NCBI GenBank assembly: GCA_902796155.1
Contig: CADBNZ010000035.1
Span: 1 to 48,374, forward strand
Source of the DNA: an uncultured Pseudomonadota bacterium
GTDB lineage: Bacteria; Pseudomonadota; Alphaproteobacteria; UBA3830
DNA length: 48,374 nt
Direction of reading: 5' to 3'
The notes under the pieces were generated by a model. That model saw only the letters and a program-made list of their open reading frames with translations, searched no databases and was not told the DNA's origin. Made by a program: the position numbers and the translations under genes. Below are positions 36,162 to 45,434 of the stretch, piece by piece. How positions within the stretch are numbered: the first letter of the stretch is position 1; the number at the start of each line of letters is the position of its first letter.

Positions 36162-37202
36162 TCAATTTCGGGAATCTGGTGTCAGACAGACGCGCTGCCC
36201 ATGTACTCGAGCTATTTTACCTGACAATTCCAGCTCAAGCAACGCTGTTAACACCTCCCGAGGGGATACTTTAATAGATGAAATTAATTTGTCAATAGTT
36301 ATTGGAACTAAACTTAACGCTTCTAAAATTGTGTTGCGCGTTTTTTCTAGATCTTGCTCAGAAATTTTCGCATTGTAAGGCTCTTTTTCTTCAAAAAGGT
36401 GTGATTGGTGTATGATTTTTCGTCCTTCAAGGGCATCTAATACATCCTGCGCATTTTGAATAAGCGTTGCGCCTTCTTTGAGAAGAGAATTACAGCCGAT
36501 ACTTCTTGGATCCATAGGAAATCCGGGAACAGCAAAAACTTCTCTGTTGTATTCGAGGGCGAATTTCGCCGTTATTAAAGAGCCTGAATTTGCAGCTGCT
36601 TCTACGACAACAGTTCCATAACTCATTCCAGCAATAATGCGATTGCGTCGTGGAAATAATTGCGCTTGCGGAGATGTGCCATACGGTGTTTCTGTAAAGA
36701 TTGCGCCTTTTTCAGCAATTTGCTTATACAATTTCGAATTTTCCTGCGGATAAACTATGTCAATTCCTCCTGCGAGGATAGCAATAGTTCCTGATTCGAG
36801 ACTTCCTTGATGTGCAGAGGTATCTATGCCACGAGCCAATCCGGAAACGATAACGACGTCATTTTTTCCGAGTTTTTCAGCAAGAGAAAGACAGAATTTA
36901 TTTGCGTGAATCGATGAATTTCGAGAACCAACAATGGAAATCATATTTTTTTTGTAAAATTCCATGGTTCGTTCTTTATTTCCAAAAAAAGTCAGAACAG
37001 GTAGAGGATCCGGTATATTACGGAGCAGAGGAGGGTAGAGTTCATCTTCAAGAAAGACCATTCTTGCGCCGAATTTTTTCAATTTTTTGAGTTCTTCAAA
37101 AACTTCGTCTTCGCTTCGTAATTCGATTTTTTTTAGTGCAGATTTGGATAATACCGGAATTGCGTGCAGGGCTTCAATTCCGCTGCCATACAGCTGAATC
37201 AT
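36162..37202 (-). CDS. dprA: DNA processing protein DprA/Smf
   Basis: RecA loader on incoming single-stranded DNA during natural transformation; also kept in non-competent bacteria. The Rossmann-like DprA domain shows ISIVGSRNSS, VSGLARGIDTSAHQGSL, ILAGGIDIVYPQENS, and IIAGMSYGTVVVEAA. A C-terminal winged-helix (DML1-like) domain covers about residues 285-340. At 346 residues it is normal. It precedes topA closely, the conserved alphaproteobacterial pair. With the pilus-like operon just downstream, a role in DNA uptake is conceivable. Confidence 0.94.
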   Translation of the reverse strand: MIQLYGSGIEALHAIPVLSKSALKKIELRSEDEVFEELKKLKKFGARMVFLEDELYPPLLRNIPDPLPVLTFFGNKERTMEFYKKNMISIVGSRNSSIHANKFCLSLAEKLGKNDVVIVSGLARGIDTSAHQGSLESGTIAILAGGIDIVYPQENSKLYKQIAEKGAIFTETPYGTSPQAQLFPRRNRIIAGMSYGTVVVEAAANSGSLITAKFALEYNREVFAVPGFPMDPRSIGCNSLLKEGATLIQNAQDVLDALEGRKIIHQSHLFEEKEPYNAKISEQDLEKTRNTILEALSLVPITIDKLISSIKVSPREVLTALLELELSGKIARVHGQRVCLTPDSRN

Positions 37203-37292
37203 ATTCCAAAAGGTCGTGACACCTATTGAACCGCTTCTGAGAATTCATAAACGTGCTAATTTTTCTTGCTTCGTTAAATCCACAACAAACAA

Positions 37293-37327
37293 TCCCATTA
37301 CTAAAGCAAATAATCTCAGTAATAGGG
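37293..37327 (-). terminator. Hairpin after plsY
   Basis: Read on the minus strand, CCTATTACT is followed by a 15-base loop and AGTAATGGG, then ATTGTTTGTTG. It lies 10 bases downstream of plsY and between it and dprA. The T-tract is imperfect, so termination may be partial. Confidence 0.5.
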
Positions 37328-37337
37328 AAATCTGATT

Positions 37338-37931
37338 TTAGAACTTTAGCTCCTCATTACTGAGCAGGCGTTTTATGTTTTCATGATGTTTCGCAACTAT
37401 GAAAACCGCTAGTATAATTAAAACACAAAGTTGGTTAAAAAATTCCAAATGCTTGAGATGTCTTATATATGCGAATACTCCACAACTCAGAGCAATGCTA
37501 CTAAGGCAGGCGATCGATGAAATTCTGCATATAAAAAACACGCAAAGCCATATTATCGCGGTTATTAGGCAAGTATGAATGTCTAGGGCACAGAGCGATC
37601 CGAAATAAGCCGCAACTCCTTTTCCTCCCTTAAATTTCAGCCAGATAGGGAACATATGCCCTATCGCAGGAGCAGCCAGGATTAGCATATTTGTATATTC
37701 ACAATCTGTTTTCAGAAAGTAACAAGGCAGAAAGGCTTTTGAAAAATCCAGAAACAATGTTAGTGCTCCGAGTAATTTTCCTTGAGTTCGCAAAACATTT
37801 GTCGCTCCGATATTTTTCGAGCCTAATTCCTGCAATTTCCCGTTTCCGAATAGATTGGATAGAATTAAACCAAAAGGTATAGATCCTGCAAGATAAGCGA
37901 TTAGTGGATACAAAAAATATGATGTTGTCAT
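37338..37931 (-). CDS. plsY: Acyl-phosphate:glycerol-3-phosphate acyltransferase
   Basis: Integral membrane enzyme that acylates glycerol-3-phosphate (from GpsA) with acyl-phosphate. Three PlsY motifs are visible: AGSIPFGLIL, GSKNIGATNVLRTQG and KFKGGKGVAAYFG. At 197 residues with about five helices it is typical. The start overlaps the rlmB stop by 4 bases, so they are coupled. Confidence 0.96.
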   Translation of the reverse strand: MTTSYFLYPLIAYLAGSIPFGLILSNLFGNGKLQELGSKNIGATNVLRTQGKLLGALTLFLDFSKAFLPCYFLKTDCEYTNMLILAAPAIGHMFPIWLKFKGGKGVAAYFGSLCALDIHTCLITAIIWLCVFFICRISSIACLSSIALSCGVFAYIRHLKHLEFFNQLCVLIILAVFIVAKHHENIKRLLSNEELKF

Positions 37932-38704
37932 TGCTGTTTTCCTTTCATTCTTTGTTTGCTGCTTTCATATAATGTAACTGTTGCCGCTTGCGCTGCATTC
38001 AGAGTGGTAAACGTACTTGGTCCAGGTAATTGTGCAACGAAATCGCAGGCTTCCTTACTCAGACGACGCAATCCAGTGCCCTCATTTCCTATAATAAATA
38101 TAAATTTACCACATAAATCTGTTTCATCGAGCCTTTTTTCAGCTCTTTCATCCAACCCTATTGACCAAAAACCGTGTTTTTTCAGAATATTAATCGACTG
38201 AACAAGATTTATTACTCTAATTAACGGAACAAATTCAAGTGTTCCCGAGGCAGCTTTTGCTATGGCCGGTGTTATTTCCGGGCTGTGATCTTCCGTTATA
38301 ACAACTGCACGCGCTCCAAATACTGCCGCTGCTCGCAAAATGCTGCCGATATTCTGCGGATCTGCCACTTGATCCAGGAAAATAAAGGGACGATCATCGG
38401 TTTCGTCTTGTAATAATTCTTCCAAAGATATTTCCGGCTGTTTCCTTACTAAAACAGCGCATCCTTGATGAGTAGCTTCTTGTCCGAACAATGTATGAAA
38501 GTAGTTTTTATCAACAAGTTCAGGTGATGGTGTATTTTTAGAAGTTTCGGTTATTTCTTGTAAGAAGTTCTTATTTGATTCAAGCAAAATAAATCTAAGG
38601 ATCTCTCTCTTTGGATTTAAAAGAGCAGCTTTTGTGGCATGTTTTCCGTAAATCCACATAACATCTTTTGTTAATGCTCTTTTCCCAAACTTTTTTCTGT
38701 TCAT
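37928..38704 (-). CDS. rlmB: SpoU-family rRNA 2'-O-methyltransferase (RlmB-like)
   Basis: SPOUT methyltransferase, likely methylating the ribose of G2251 in 23S rRNA. The N-terminal substrate domain (IYGKHATKAALLN, about 19-31) is followed by the SpoU motifs QVADPQNIGSILRAAAVFGA, FIIGNEGTGLRRL and FTTLNAAQAATVTLYESS. The last differs from the common LNVSVAAGI form but keeps the asparagine. At 258 residues it is normal. RlmB is the most likely member; TrmH-like paralogues cannot be ruled out. Confidence 0.85.
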   Translation of the reverse strand: MNRKKFGKRALTKDVMWIYGKHATKAALLNPKREILRFILLESNKNFLQEITETSKNTPSPELVDKNYFHTLFGQEATHQGCAVLVRKQPEISLEELLQDETDDRPFIFLDQVADPQNIGSILRAAAVFGARAVVITEDHSPEITPAIAKAASGTLEFVPLIRVINLVQSINILKKHGFWSIGLDERAEKRLDETDLCGKFIFIIGNEGTGLRRLSKEACDFVAQLPGPSTFTTLNAAQAATVTLYESSKQRMKGKQQ

Positions 38705-38725
38705 TTGTGTCTACATCAAAACAAT

Positions 38726-38758
38726 AAAAAACCGCAGCGAAAGGATACTGCGGTTTTT
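38726..38758 (-). terminator. Rho-independent terminator after the XRE regulator
   Basis: A perfect stem of 11 pairs, AAAAACCGCAG with CTGCGGTTTTT around a 10-base loop. It ends in T-runs on both strands, so it can act in either direction. It lies 38 bases past the regulator stop and before rlmB on the same strand, so the two genes are separate units. Confidence 0.88.
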
Positions 38759-38795
38759 GGTTAATTACAAAGAATTATCTTTGATATAATCGAAA

Positions 38796-39557
38796 TTAAA
38801 GATCGAAAACGGAATATCCGACGACTTTGTAAAGTCCGTTCAAAGAACGACGATCAACTTCGATCAAATTTCCGCTCTTTCCGGCTTTCAAAGATTCAAC
38901 CTCAGAAAGATCACACAATTGCAATGATGTCGGAGTAATGCTCCAAACTTTCTTCAAAAGAACCTCGTTACCTTTGATGATAACAACTGTAGATTCTGGT
39001 GACAAAGACGCATTCGGATCCAAATACAATGTTGATGACTCACTGAAATGCGGTTTGAAAGCTTCATTCGCTTTAACTGCGATTACGGCCTCGTTATCAC
39101 CTAACTCAACAGGACGCTGTTTCCACTCAACAGGAGAAACCGGTCTTACAGCAAGACCTTCACTGCCATCTGCGGATTGCGCAATTTCGTTAAGTTGCAT
39201 ACCTCTGTGACCGACAAGCATTTCCGCTCTGCGAGCTTTATTGAACTCAATAGGAGTGATGACACTGCTGTCATGTGTAACTTCTTGTAAAAGCTCAGCC
39301 GGGCTGCAAGAAAACGCATGAGACAATCTACGAATTAAATCTGTATTTAAGCGTCTTGAACCAGACTCTAATCTGGACAGGTATGAAATAGAAATACTTG
39401 TGATATCAGAGAGTGTTTCCAAAGTATAACCGCTTCTCTTGCGCAAATACTTCAAATGAGTCATTGGAGCATCTTTTCTTTTTCTTCCCACTCTTTCTCT
39501 CTCTATATTTTCTCTATAATCAAAATCTTTCATTGGACTTAAACTCTGTCTTGCCAT
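38796..39557 (-). CDS. XRE-family regulator with S24/LexA-like C-terminal domain
   Basis: A 253-residue repressor-like protein. A basic N-terminal extension of about 30 residues (ENIERERVGRKRKDAP) precedes an HTH_3 domain (about 33-92): YTLETLSDITSISISYLSRLE is the recognition part, quoted here as SISYLSRLESGSRRL. The C-terminal half (about 150-253) has the strand pattern of S24/CI-type domains (LYLDPNASLSPESTVVII, YKVVGYSVF) but no clear Ser-Lys cleavage pair was found. It has its own terminator and a long A/T-rich upstream region, fitting a self-regulated single gene. Targets unknown. Confidence 0.85.
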   Translation of the reverse strand: MARQSLSPMKDFDYRENIERERVGRKRKDAPMTHLKYLRKRSGYTLETLSDITSISISYLSRLESGSRRLNTDLIRRLSHAFSCSPAELLQEVTHDSSVITPIEFNKARRAEMLVGHRGMQLNEIAQSADGSEGLAVRPVSPVEWKQRPVELGDNEAVIAVKANEAFKPHFSESSTLYLDPNASLSPESTVVIIKGNEVLLKKVWSITPTSLQLCDLSEVESLKAGKSGNLIEVDRRSLNGLYKVVGYSVFDL

Positions 39558-39855
39558 GACTATACCTTCCTTTTCTATATACTATTTGCTTATAATATAC
39601 CACACGACAAAATAAAGTTCAATAACAAAAATAAAAAATATTTTAAAATTTTCTTTTTTTATAATTAATCGTTTGAGAAATAAGGATAAAATCGATTTTT
39701 TCGTCATAAACGCTCCTCTTGCAAAAGTATCTCAGTTTTTACATAATATGTATGTAGTTTTTGTGTTGAAGTATTCGTGTTTTTAGTTGTTATAGCGTTT
39801 GAGTAATCAATATTACTTAGGGTTATTAACTACAACAGGTTGGAACGTGATTTCG

Positions 39856-40350
39856 ATGAAAAACAATAAGTTAGACACAAAAAATACAGGTCAATTGTGT
39901 AAAATACACAATGGCAACAACAATTCCAAAGAAAAATTGCATTTATCTACTCTCAGGAATCAAAAATTCATAAAAACGTATCACCCCCTTAAGCAAAAAA
40001 AAGTAAAGTTGCGAAAATTGAAGTTCGTTTCGGGAACAGCCGAAGTAAGCGCTATTAACTCTCATTCAGAGATTGAACCAGAAGAGAAATGGAGTAATAG
40101 TAGTAGTGTGCTGTCAAAAAAATACAGAGTTATGCCTCTTGATTATTCTTCGTCAACAGAATGGGCAGATGAAAATACTGTTATAACGTGGCTTATTTCA
40201 ATAGGAGTGGACATAAAACAGATTTCTTCGACGCAATATTTTTTAAAAAATCGCGTTTGCTTATTTAATAATGTACTGATTTTTGCAAACAGAAAGAGGG
40301 TAGAAATGGGGCTGAAACCGTTTTATATCAGTAGCATTTTGGAGTTTTAG
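39856..40350 (+). CDS. Unrecognised protein, basic N-terminal half
   Basis: I do not recognise this protein. From the ATG it is 164 residues; the same frame is open to a TTG at 39799 and a GTG at 39847 is also possible with AGG before it. The first 70 residues are strongly basic and polar (TYHPLKQKKVKLRKLKF), suggesting disorder or nucleic-acid contact. The last 60 look folded (ENTVITWLISIGVDIKQIS, then NNVLIFANRKRVEMGLKP). There is no signal peptide or membrane helix. It lies divergently from the XRE regulator across about 300 bases, so it could be regulated by it; that is inference. Confidence 0.55.
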   Translation: MKNNKLDTKNTGQLCKIHNGNNNSKEKLHLSTLRNQKFIKTYHPLKQKKVKLRKLKFVSGTAEVSAINSHSEIEPEEKWSNSSSVLSKKYRVMPLDYSSSTEWADENTVITWLISIGVDIKQISSTQYFLKNRVCLFNNVLIFANRKRVEMGLKPFYISSILEF

Positions 40351-40362
40351 CGACTGATTCTC

Positions 40363-41679
40363 CTATATTCTTATCTTTTCTCGTTCGAGAAGCTGCTTAA
40401 AATATTGCGCTTTCTTTATATAAGAGGCTTCTGTTTTTTTATCCATCAATTGAAGGCTGTTTTTCAGTAATTCATACGCCATATGATAATTTTGAAGCAA
40501 TATTTGTTCTTGAGCCAGCATGAAAAACGATAATCCCTGTCGCCCTTTCTGACCATACGCATTTGCCAGAAGTCTGAAAATTTCGGGATTGAATCGATCC
40601 TCATATTTTGCGGTTTCCAATATTTTTATTGCGGAATCTGCTTGTTTTTCCTGCACTAGAGCCTGTGCGTAGTCTACTTTAATTAAAACGTGTGATTTCG
40701 GGCTATATATTTGCTTATAATATTTGATTGCTTCGGATGGATTTCCGCTTTCACTCAGCATTTGTGCAAGAGTTTCTTTGTAATACACATCTTTTGGCTT
40801 TCTTGCGACTATTTTTTTCAAAATTTCTATTGCTTCTTTCGATTTGCCTTTTCTGTGCAAATAAATGGCTTTTGGATAGTCTTCTTGCGGGATTTGTTCA
40901 AATAATCCGCTATTTCCGACATAAGATTTTAATTTTTCGGTTATTCGTTTGTATTTTTCAACCAATTCAGGGGTGCATTTTTTGGATTTTCCGTTTGTTT
41001 TTTGTCTTTTTTGGAGGGCAGAAATTCTGTCTATTGATTTCGGGTGCGTTCTCACATACGTAGGAAGACTCGCGGCACCACCAATGATTTCCATTCTTTC
41101 GAAAACCTCAAAAACTTCGATCATCGCTTGCGTATCGTATCCCATTTTTTCCAAATACGAGGCTCCGAGAGCATCTGCCGCAAGCTCTTGTTCTCTTGAA
41201 AAACGCAGGAAAAGTCGTTCATCGGTCATCGCGTACCCGAGCAAAACGGCCAGTGCCTCTTCTGATCCTGTAGCAAGTCCTCCCAGCATTCCGGCCAGCA
41301 TTGCCATAAGGAAATTTGAGCTGCTGTTTTGAAGTCGGCTAACCATACTGTCTATGTGACCAGCAGCAAGGTGACCGGTTTCATGGCTTAATACAGCAAT
41401 CAAATTAAGAGGATTTTTGAATTTCATCATAAGACCAGATGTCACAAAAACATATCCGTTTCCTATGGTGAAAGCATTTATGGAATCTGAATGAACGACG
41501 TATACTTTCGCACTTTTTTTTCGCAGACCAGCAACATCGAATATTTTTTGAACAATTTCTGTTAATGTTTCTTCGATTTCCGCATCTCGAATAATAGTTA
41601 TATCTTCTTCTGCTTTTATTTGAGAAAAAGAGAAACTAACGCAAATAATAATGAGAAAAATTCTAACGAAGTTCTTCAT
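40363..41679 (-). CDS. M48-family zinc metalloprotease with TPR-like repeats (BepA/YfgC-like)
   Basis: Periplasmic metalloprotease probably involved in outer-membrane protein quality control, working near BamA-type assembly (compare bamD in this window). A signal peptide (KNFVRIFLIIICVSFSF, cut near QIKA/EED) is followed by an M48 domain with HETGH in AVLSHETGHLAAGH (about residues 115-128) and the downstream glutamate in REQELAADALGASYL. The C-terminal 180 residues are TPR-like repeats (KAIYLHRKGKSKEAIEIL, SGNPSEAIKYYKQIY). I chose the ATG at 41679 with GGAG upstream; the longer frame enters hdaA. Overlaps hdaA by 17 bases. Confidence 0.9.
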   Translation of the reverse strand: MKNFVRIFLIIICVSFSFSQIKAEEDITIIRDAEIEETLTEIVQKIFDVAGLRKKSAKVYVVHSDSINAFTIGNGYVFVTSGLMMKFKNPLNLIAVLSHETGHLAAGHIDSMVSRLQNSSSNFLMAMLAGMLGGLATGSEEALAVLLGYAMTDERLFLRFSREQELAADALGASYLEKMGYDTQAMIEVFEVFERMEIIGGAASLPTYVRTHPKSIDRISALQKRQKTNGKSKKCTPELVEKYKRITEKLKSYVGNSGLFEQIPQEDYPKAIYLHRKGKSKEAIEILKKIVARKPKDVYYKETLAQMLSESGNPSEAIKYYKQIYSPKSHVLIKVDYAQALVQEKQADSAIKILETAKYEDRFNPEIFRLLANAYGQKGRQGLSFFMLAQEQILLQNYHMAYELLKNSLQLMDKKTEASYIKKAQYFKQLLEREKIRI

Positions 41680-42367
41680 TTTTCTCCGTATTTTTCTCTG
41701 TGCCGATATATTTTTTAACAAAAGGAATCGTGATTGATTTTTGCTTTTGCAGTGCAAGTTTGTCCAGCATTTTTAAAGTAGCTGAAAACGTAGGTACATC
41801 CCGCTTTATATGATCCAGTATATAGCTTAAAATTTCATCGGTAATATTTATTCCGAAATCTTTCGAAATTTTTTTTGCTATTTTCAAAAGTAAATCATCA
41901 TCTGGATTTTTTATATTTATTGCGGGAAGTGTTAGCAGTCGAGATCTTAAATCTCTCAATTTAATATTCCACATAGAAGGAGCAGTTCGGCTGATTAATA
42001 AAAAGAAATGATTTTTTTCTCTGCATATATTAAAGAAATCGAACATCCAATTATCAATATTGATATCAGTATTTGTTAGGTCATCGAAATTATCGATCAC
42101 GAAATTACAATTTGCGTCGAACAAGTTGCGAGGAGGTTCGTTAAATGCGGCTTGTAATATGTAGATTGCGTTTGCAGCTTGAGCCCACAAACCGGCAATA
42201 TGTGTTTTTCCGACTTTCGGCGCTCCGTATATAATGACGCCATTGCTATGCCACGATTTTGGCCAACAGGAAAGACAAGCAACAGCTTCGCGATTTTCTT
42301 CGCTCTCTATGAAGTCGTTCCAATTTAAATTTTCAACTTGATGAAAACTGAAAATTTCTTGAATCAT
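41663..42367 (-). CDS. hdaA: DnaA-paralogue regulator (Hda/HdaA-like)
   Basis: AAA+ protein related to the DnaA ATPase core, expected to work with the beta clamp to inactivate DnaA-ATP. Walker A is YGAPKVGKTHIA (about residues 45-56), Walker B is FVIDNFDDL, sensor 1 LLISRTAP, and the arginine-finger box RDLRSRLLTLPAI. No DnaA DNA-binding domain is present. The start (MIQEIFSFHQVENL) has AGGAA upstream and is inside the short gap to the PerM-like gene. A 234-residue product is normal. The clamp-binding peptide near the N-terminus is not obvious. Order PerM-hdaA is alphaproteobacterial. Confidence 0.88.
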   Translation of the reverse strand: MIQEIFSFHQVENLNWNDFIESEENREAVACLSCWPKSWHSNGVIIYGAPKVGKTHIAGLWAQAANAIYILQAAFNEPPRNLFDANCNFVIDNFDDLTNTDINIDNWMFDFFNICREKNHFFLLISRTAPSMWNIKLRDLRSRLLTLPAINIKNPDDDLLLKIAKKISKDFGINITDEILSYILDHIKRDVPTFSATLKMLDKLALQKQKSITIPFVKKYIGTEKNTEKNEELR

Positions 42368-42384
42368 TTTCCTATATAATCCGA

Positions 42385-43446
42385 TTAATATTGTTGCTTG
42401 TATGTTTGCGTCGCTTTGAATTTGTGTATTGCGTAACTGCATAAACTACGAATTACTGCGGCTGAAGGGATAGCAATAAGAACTCCAATTATGCCTTTCA
42501 ATTCGACTCCTGCAAAAAATGAAAAAAGTATCCATAGGGGATGTAGTCCCGTTTTTTTTCCAACAAAATGCGGATATAAAATATATCCCTCAATAAATTG
42601 TCCGATAAAATATATCGCGACTATCAAATAGAATTTGCTTAACGTCATTACAGGTATGGATACAAAAATCACCAAAAAACAGGAAAATAGACAGCCTATA
42701 AATGGAATAAACGAAAATAATCCTGAAGCTATGGCTAAATACATACTGTTATCAACTGAAACAAATTGCAGTGTCGCGGCGTAATATGCGAATAATGTAA
42801 ATACAATATAGAACTGCCAGTAAAGGAAGTTTCTTACGGTTCTTCTGATAATATGTGATACTTCTAAAAGTGTGCGACGTTGCTGAATTGGTACGCAATT
42901 GAAAATGAAATCGGACATTCGATTCCAATCTTTCAAAAAATAAAATAATGAGATAGGCATTATTATGAAGAATGAGAAGAAGTGAGTAATTTCTTTTCCT
43001 TTTGATGCGACGCCTTCAATTATTGAAGCCAGAACGTACACTTTTTGGTCTAAAAATTTCTGAATTTCCGCTTTTACGTTTGCGATATCAGTTTCGCTTA
43101 TGTTTATAAAAGAAAATGTATCATTCATAAACGATATAAAAAGAGAATAATATTCAGGGATTTTTCCGTTGATGAAGATTATATATTCGCGAATGTGTGG
43201 AAGAAGAACAACAGCTCCTAATATAAAAATCAGCACAGTTCCAACGGCAAATATAAGACTTAGCAATGATCTGTTGATATATTTATATTTCGATAGAAAA
43301 CTTATGAGTGGAGCGAAAATATAAGCCAGTATAAATCCACAAATGAACGGGAAACATACGTCAGAAAATAACGTAAAAAATGCGAAAAATGATACAAGGA
43401 CACAAAACCAAAAAATAAATTTGTTATTTACGTGTGCATATTGCAT
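42385..43446 (-). CDS. AI-2E/PerM family membrane protein
   Basis: A 353-residue inner-membrane protein with seven or eight helices. Family signs: the N-terminal double helix (FIFWFCVLVSFFAFFTLF), the central cytoplasmic/periplasmic segment (about 110-160), FYFLKDWNRMSDFIFNCVP, and the C-terminal HPLWILFSFFAGVELKG and GVLIAIPSAAVIRSL. Members are proposed permeases (sodium/proton or signal export), but the role is unsettled. It overlaps pgsA by 23 bases and precedes hdaA by 17. Confidence 0.88.
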   Translation of the reverse strand: MQYAHVNNKFIFWFCVLVSFFAFFTLFSDVCFPFICGFILAYIFAPLISFLSKYKYINRSLLSLIFAVGTVLIFILGAVVLLPHIREYIIFINGKIPEYYSLFISFMNDTFSFINISETDIANVKAEIQKFLDQKVYVLASIIEGVASKGKEITHFFSFFIIMPISLFYFLKDWNRMSDFIFNCVPIQQRRTLLEVSHIIRRTVRNFLYWQFYIVFTLFAYYAATLQFVSVDNSMYLAIASGLFSFIPFIGCLFSCFLVIFVSIPVMTLSKFYLIVAIYFIGQFIEGYILYPHFVGKKTGLHPLWILFSFFAGVELKGIIGVLIAIPSAAVIRSLCSYAIHKFKATQTYKQQY

Positions 43447-43993
43447 TTTTTATCCAGTAATAATTTCGTACGTATTCCACGGCGGAAAAAATAGTTGATA
43501 CTCCTACCACAAGCGCGCAACCATATAATATTATTGATGGTACATCTATTGAGAAACTCCAACAAGCTAAAATTATTATCACGTATATCAATTGTATTGT
43601 TGTATTAAGCTTGCTGGAAAAAAGCGGTTTAAATTCCAGGTGAATTGATAAGAATTTGCATAAACATACGACCAATAAAATGGCTATATCTCTGAAAATG
43701 ACAATTGCGCTCAATATTGGGGGGATTACTTCAAGCCATCCGAGCACAAAATAAGATGTAATCATGAGACATTTGTCTGCCAGAGGGTCGAGTATACTAC
43801 CGAAAACGGATTCGACTTTTAAAAAGCGCGCGATACGTCCGTCCAAAAAATCCGTTATTGCTGCTATAACGAAAGCGACAAAAGCGATATCGATTTCTTT
43901 GTGGAGTATATAGAAGGCAAAAACGGCAGTTAAGATGATTCTTGATAAAGAAATAAGGTTTGGTACAAATGAAAGATTTTTACATTTGCACAT
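43424..43993 (-). CDS. pgsA: CDP-alcohol phosphatidyltransferase, likely PgsA
   Basis: Membrane enzyme that makes phosphatidylglycerol-phosphate from CDP-diacylglycerol and glycerol-3-phosphate. The complete CDP-alcohol motif is visible: DFLDGRIARFLKVESVFGSI then LDPLADK, which gives DxxDGxxAR..GxxxDxxxD with all acidic residues. The N-terminal PNLISLSRIILT is the usual PgsA opening. I chose the ATG at 43993 (MCKCKNLSF); an earlier frame runs into the DUF2066 gene. About 189 residues. It could be another CDP-alcohol transferase, but length and start favour PgsA. Confidence 0.88.
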   Translation of the reverse strand: MCKCKNLSFVPNLISLSRIILTAVFAFYILHKEIDIAFVAFVIAAITDFLDGRIARFLKVESVFGSILDPLADKCLMITSYFVLGWLEVIPPILSAIVIFRDIAILLVVCLCKFLSIHLEFKPLFSSKLNTTIQLIYVIIILACWSFSIDVPSIILYGCALVVGVSTIFSAVEYVRNYYWIKNAICTRK

Positions 43994-44537
43994 ACCTAAT
44001 GCCCAATTTGTTAAATTCTCCGATATCAAAGTCTTTTATAGTTAAGATTACCCGTTCGGAAGAAAATCTTTCAACGACGCAGTCCAATTTATTGGAGTTT
44101 TTTATGAAATCATCAGTGTAAATTGCGATTTTGGTATTTGAGGCCGGTTTTTTCTCAGTTTTGTAAGGTATTCCATGTTTATTTAACAGATCTGCGACTT
44201 TGCTTTCATCAAAACGATATGTAACTTCACATATATATGTTGATTCGGAATGTTTTTCATTTTCTATAGAGCAATCGTAAACGCAGTCACTGATTTCTTT
44301 TTCAGAAAAATGCGGAAGTGTTTCAGATATTTCCAAACGATTTTTTAGAAGGTCTGCAAAGGCTTTTCGCATAGCTATAGACAGCGCTTGTTCTTTCGCC
44401 AATAAAGAATTTTTGCTTTGCTGTTTCATCTCTATGCTGTCTGTTGCTAAAATTCCGCTCTCGTCTGCGAAAGAAAAGTCACTTCTAATTAAATAAAGTG
44501 CAAAAGCAAACGCAAAGACGAAAACGGAATGTTTCAT
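43980..44537 (-). CDS. Exported DUF2066-like protein
   Basis: A 185-residue exported protein. A signal peptide (KHSVFVFAFAFALYLIRSDFSFA) with a likely SFA/DES cut is followed by a mixed domain. The order AKEQALSIAMRKAFADLL, ISDCVYDCSIENEK, TYRFDESKVADLLNKHGIPY resembles DUF2066 proteins found before pgsA/PerM/hdaA in alphaproteobacteria. The function is unknown. It may be shorter than usual at the C-terminus. It overlaps pgsA by 14 bases. Confidence 0.65.
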   Translation of the reverse strand: MKHSVFVFAFAFALYLIRSDFSFADESGILATDSIEMKQQSKNSLLAKEQALSIAMRKAFADLLKNRLEISETLPHFSEKEISDCVYDCSIENEKHSESTYICEVTYRFDESKVADLLNKHGIPYKTEKKPASNTKIAIYTDDFIKNSNKLDCVVERFSSERVILTIKDFDIGEFNKLGIRYVQM

Positions 44538-44558
44538 TATTACTCTATATTGTAATTA

Positions 44559-44981
44559 TTATTCTACGATTTCTAATCCACTGAAAAAAAACGCGATTTC
44601 GATTGCGGCGTTTTCTACACTGTCAGAACCATGTACGGCATTGTGCTCAATACTTTCGCCAAAGTCTCTGCGAATGGTTCCTATATCGGCATTGGCTGGG
44701 TTTGTCGCTCCCATAATCGTTCGGTTTTTTGCAACAGCATCTTCTCCGCTTAAAACCTGTGCAATAATCGGTCCTGAAGACATAAATTCGCACAAACTTT
44801 CGTAAAATGCTTTATCACTATGGACTTTATAAAAGTTTTCCGCTTGAGATCTTGTTAAATGCAATCTTTTCTGCGCGACTATCTTTAATCCAGCTTGCTC
44901 GAAACGTGAATTAATGCTGCCTGTAACATTTTTTGCGACAGCATCCGGCTTTATTAAAGAAAGTGTTTTTTGAACTGACAT
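44559..44981 (-). CDS. ndk: Nucleoside diphosphate kinase
   Basis: Transfers the gamma-phosphate between nucleotides. At 140 residues it is typical. The active histidine lies in [43 protein letters not shown] and RRDFGESI are family blocks. It starts 9 bases after the holC stop with a ribosome site (AGGAG) in the gap, so the two are co-transcribed. Confidence 0.97.
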   Translation of the reverse strand: MSVQKTLSLIKPDAVAKNVTGSINSRFEQAGLKIVAQKRLHLTRSQAENFYKVHSDKAFYESLCEFMSSGPIIAQVLSGEDAVAKNRTIMGATNPANADIGTIRRDFGESIEHNAVHGSDSVENAAIEIAFFFSGLEIVE

Positions 44982-44990
44982 AATTATCTC

Positions 44991-45434
44991 CTAACTCAAC
45001 TTTTCCCAACCTTTTGGCGATTGTTTCCAGTAGTTTACATTTTTTCCGTTATCTTTCAAGCTGCGATATATTTTTTCAATTTCATCTACTTTGGAAATAT
45101 CTTCGAAAATCAGCATTATTTTCTCAAAATTTTTATATTCCTTATTCGTTAAATCGAAAGTATCAACCAACACCAAAATAGACGCGTTGTTCGGATTTTT
45201 AAACACATCGGTAAAATATATCGGCTGTTGATCTTCAAAACCCATTCGTTTATCTCCATGCGGAATGAATGCGTTGGTGGAATACGTCCACAAAGTTTTG
45301 TTTATTATGTCTACTCGCTCCGTAATCGGACTGAAAAAAACCGCCCGACTTCCAGATAGAAATATTTTCTCCAAGAGCTTTACTGCCGCTCCAGCTAAAT
45401 TTCCCGAAATCGATTGATATATCGCAAATTCCAT
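44991..45434 (-). CDS. holC: DNA polymerase III chi subunit
   Basis: Clamp-loader accessory that links the replisome to SSB. At 147 residues it is normal for alphaproteobacteria. Signature pieces: FIPHGDKRMGFEDQQPIYFT, ASILVLVDTF, and the C-terminal VNYWKQSPKGWEKL. Together with ndk it starts the minus-strand run. It is divergent from dut across 143 bases. Confidence 0.9.
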   Translation of the reverse strand: MEFAIYQSISGNLAGAAVKLLEKIFLSGSRAVFFSPITERVDIINKTLWTYSTNAFIPHGDKRMGFEDQQPIYFTDVFKNPNNASILVLVDTFDLTNKEYKNFEKIMLIFEDISKVDEIEKIYRSLKDNGKNVNYWKQSPKGWEKLS

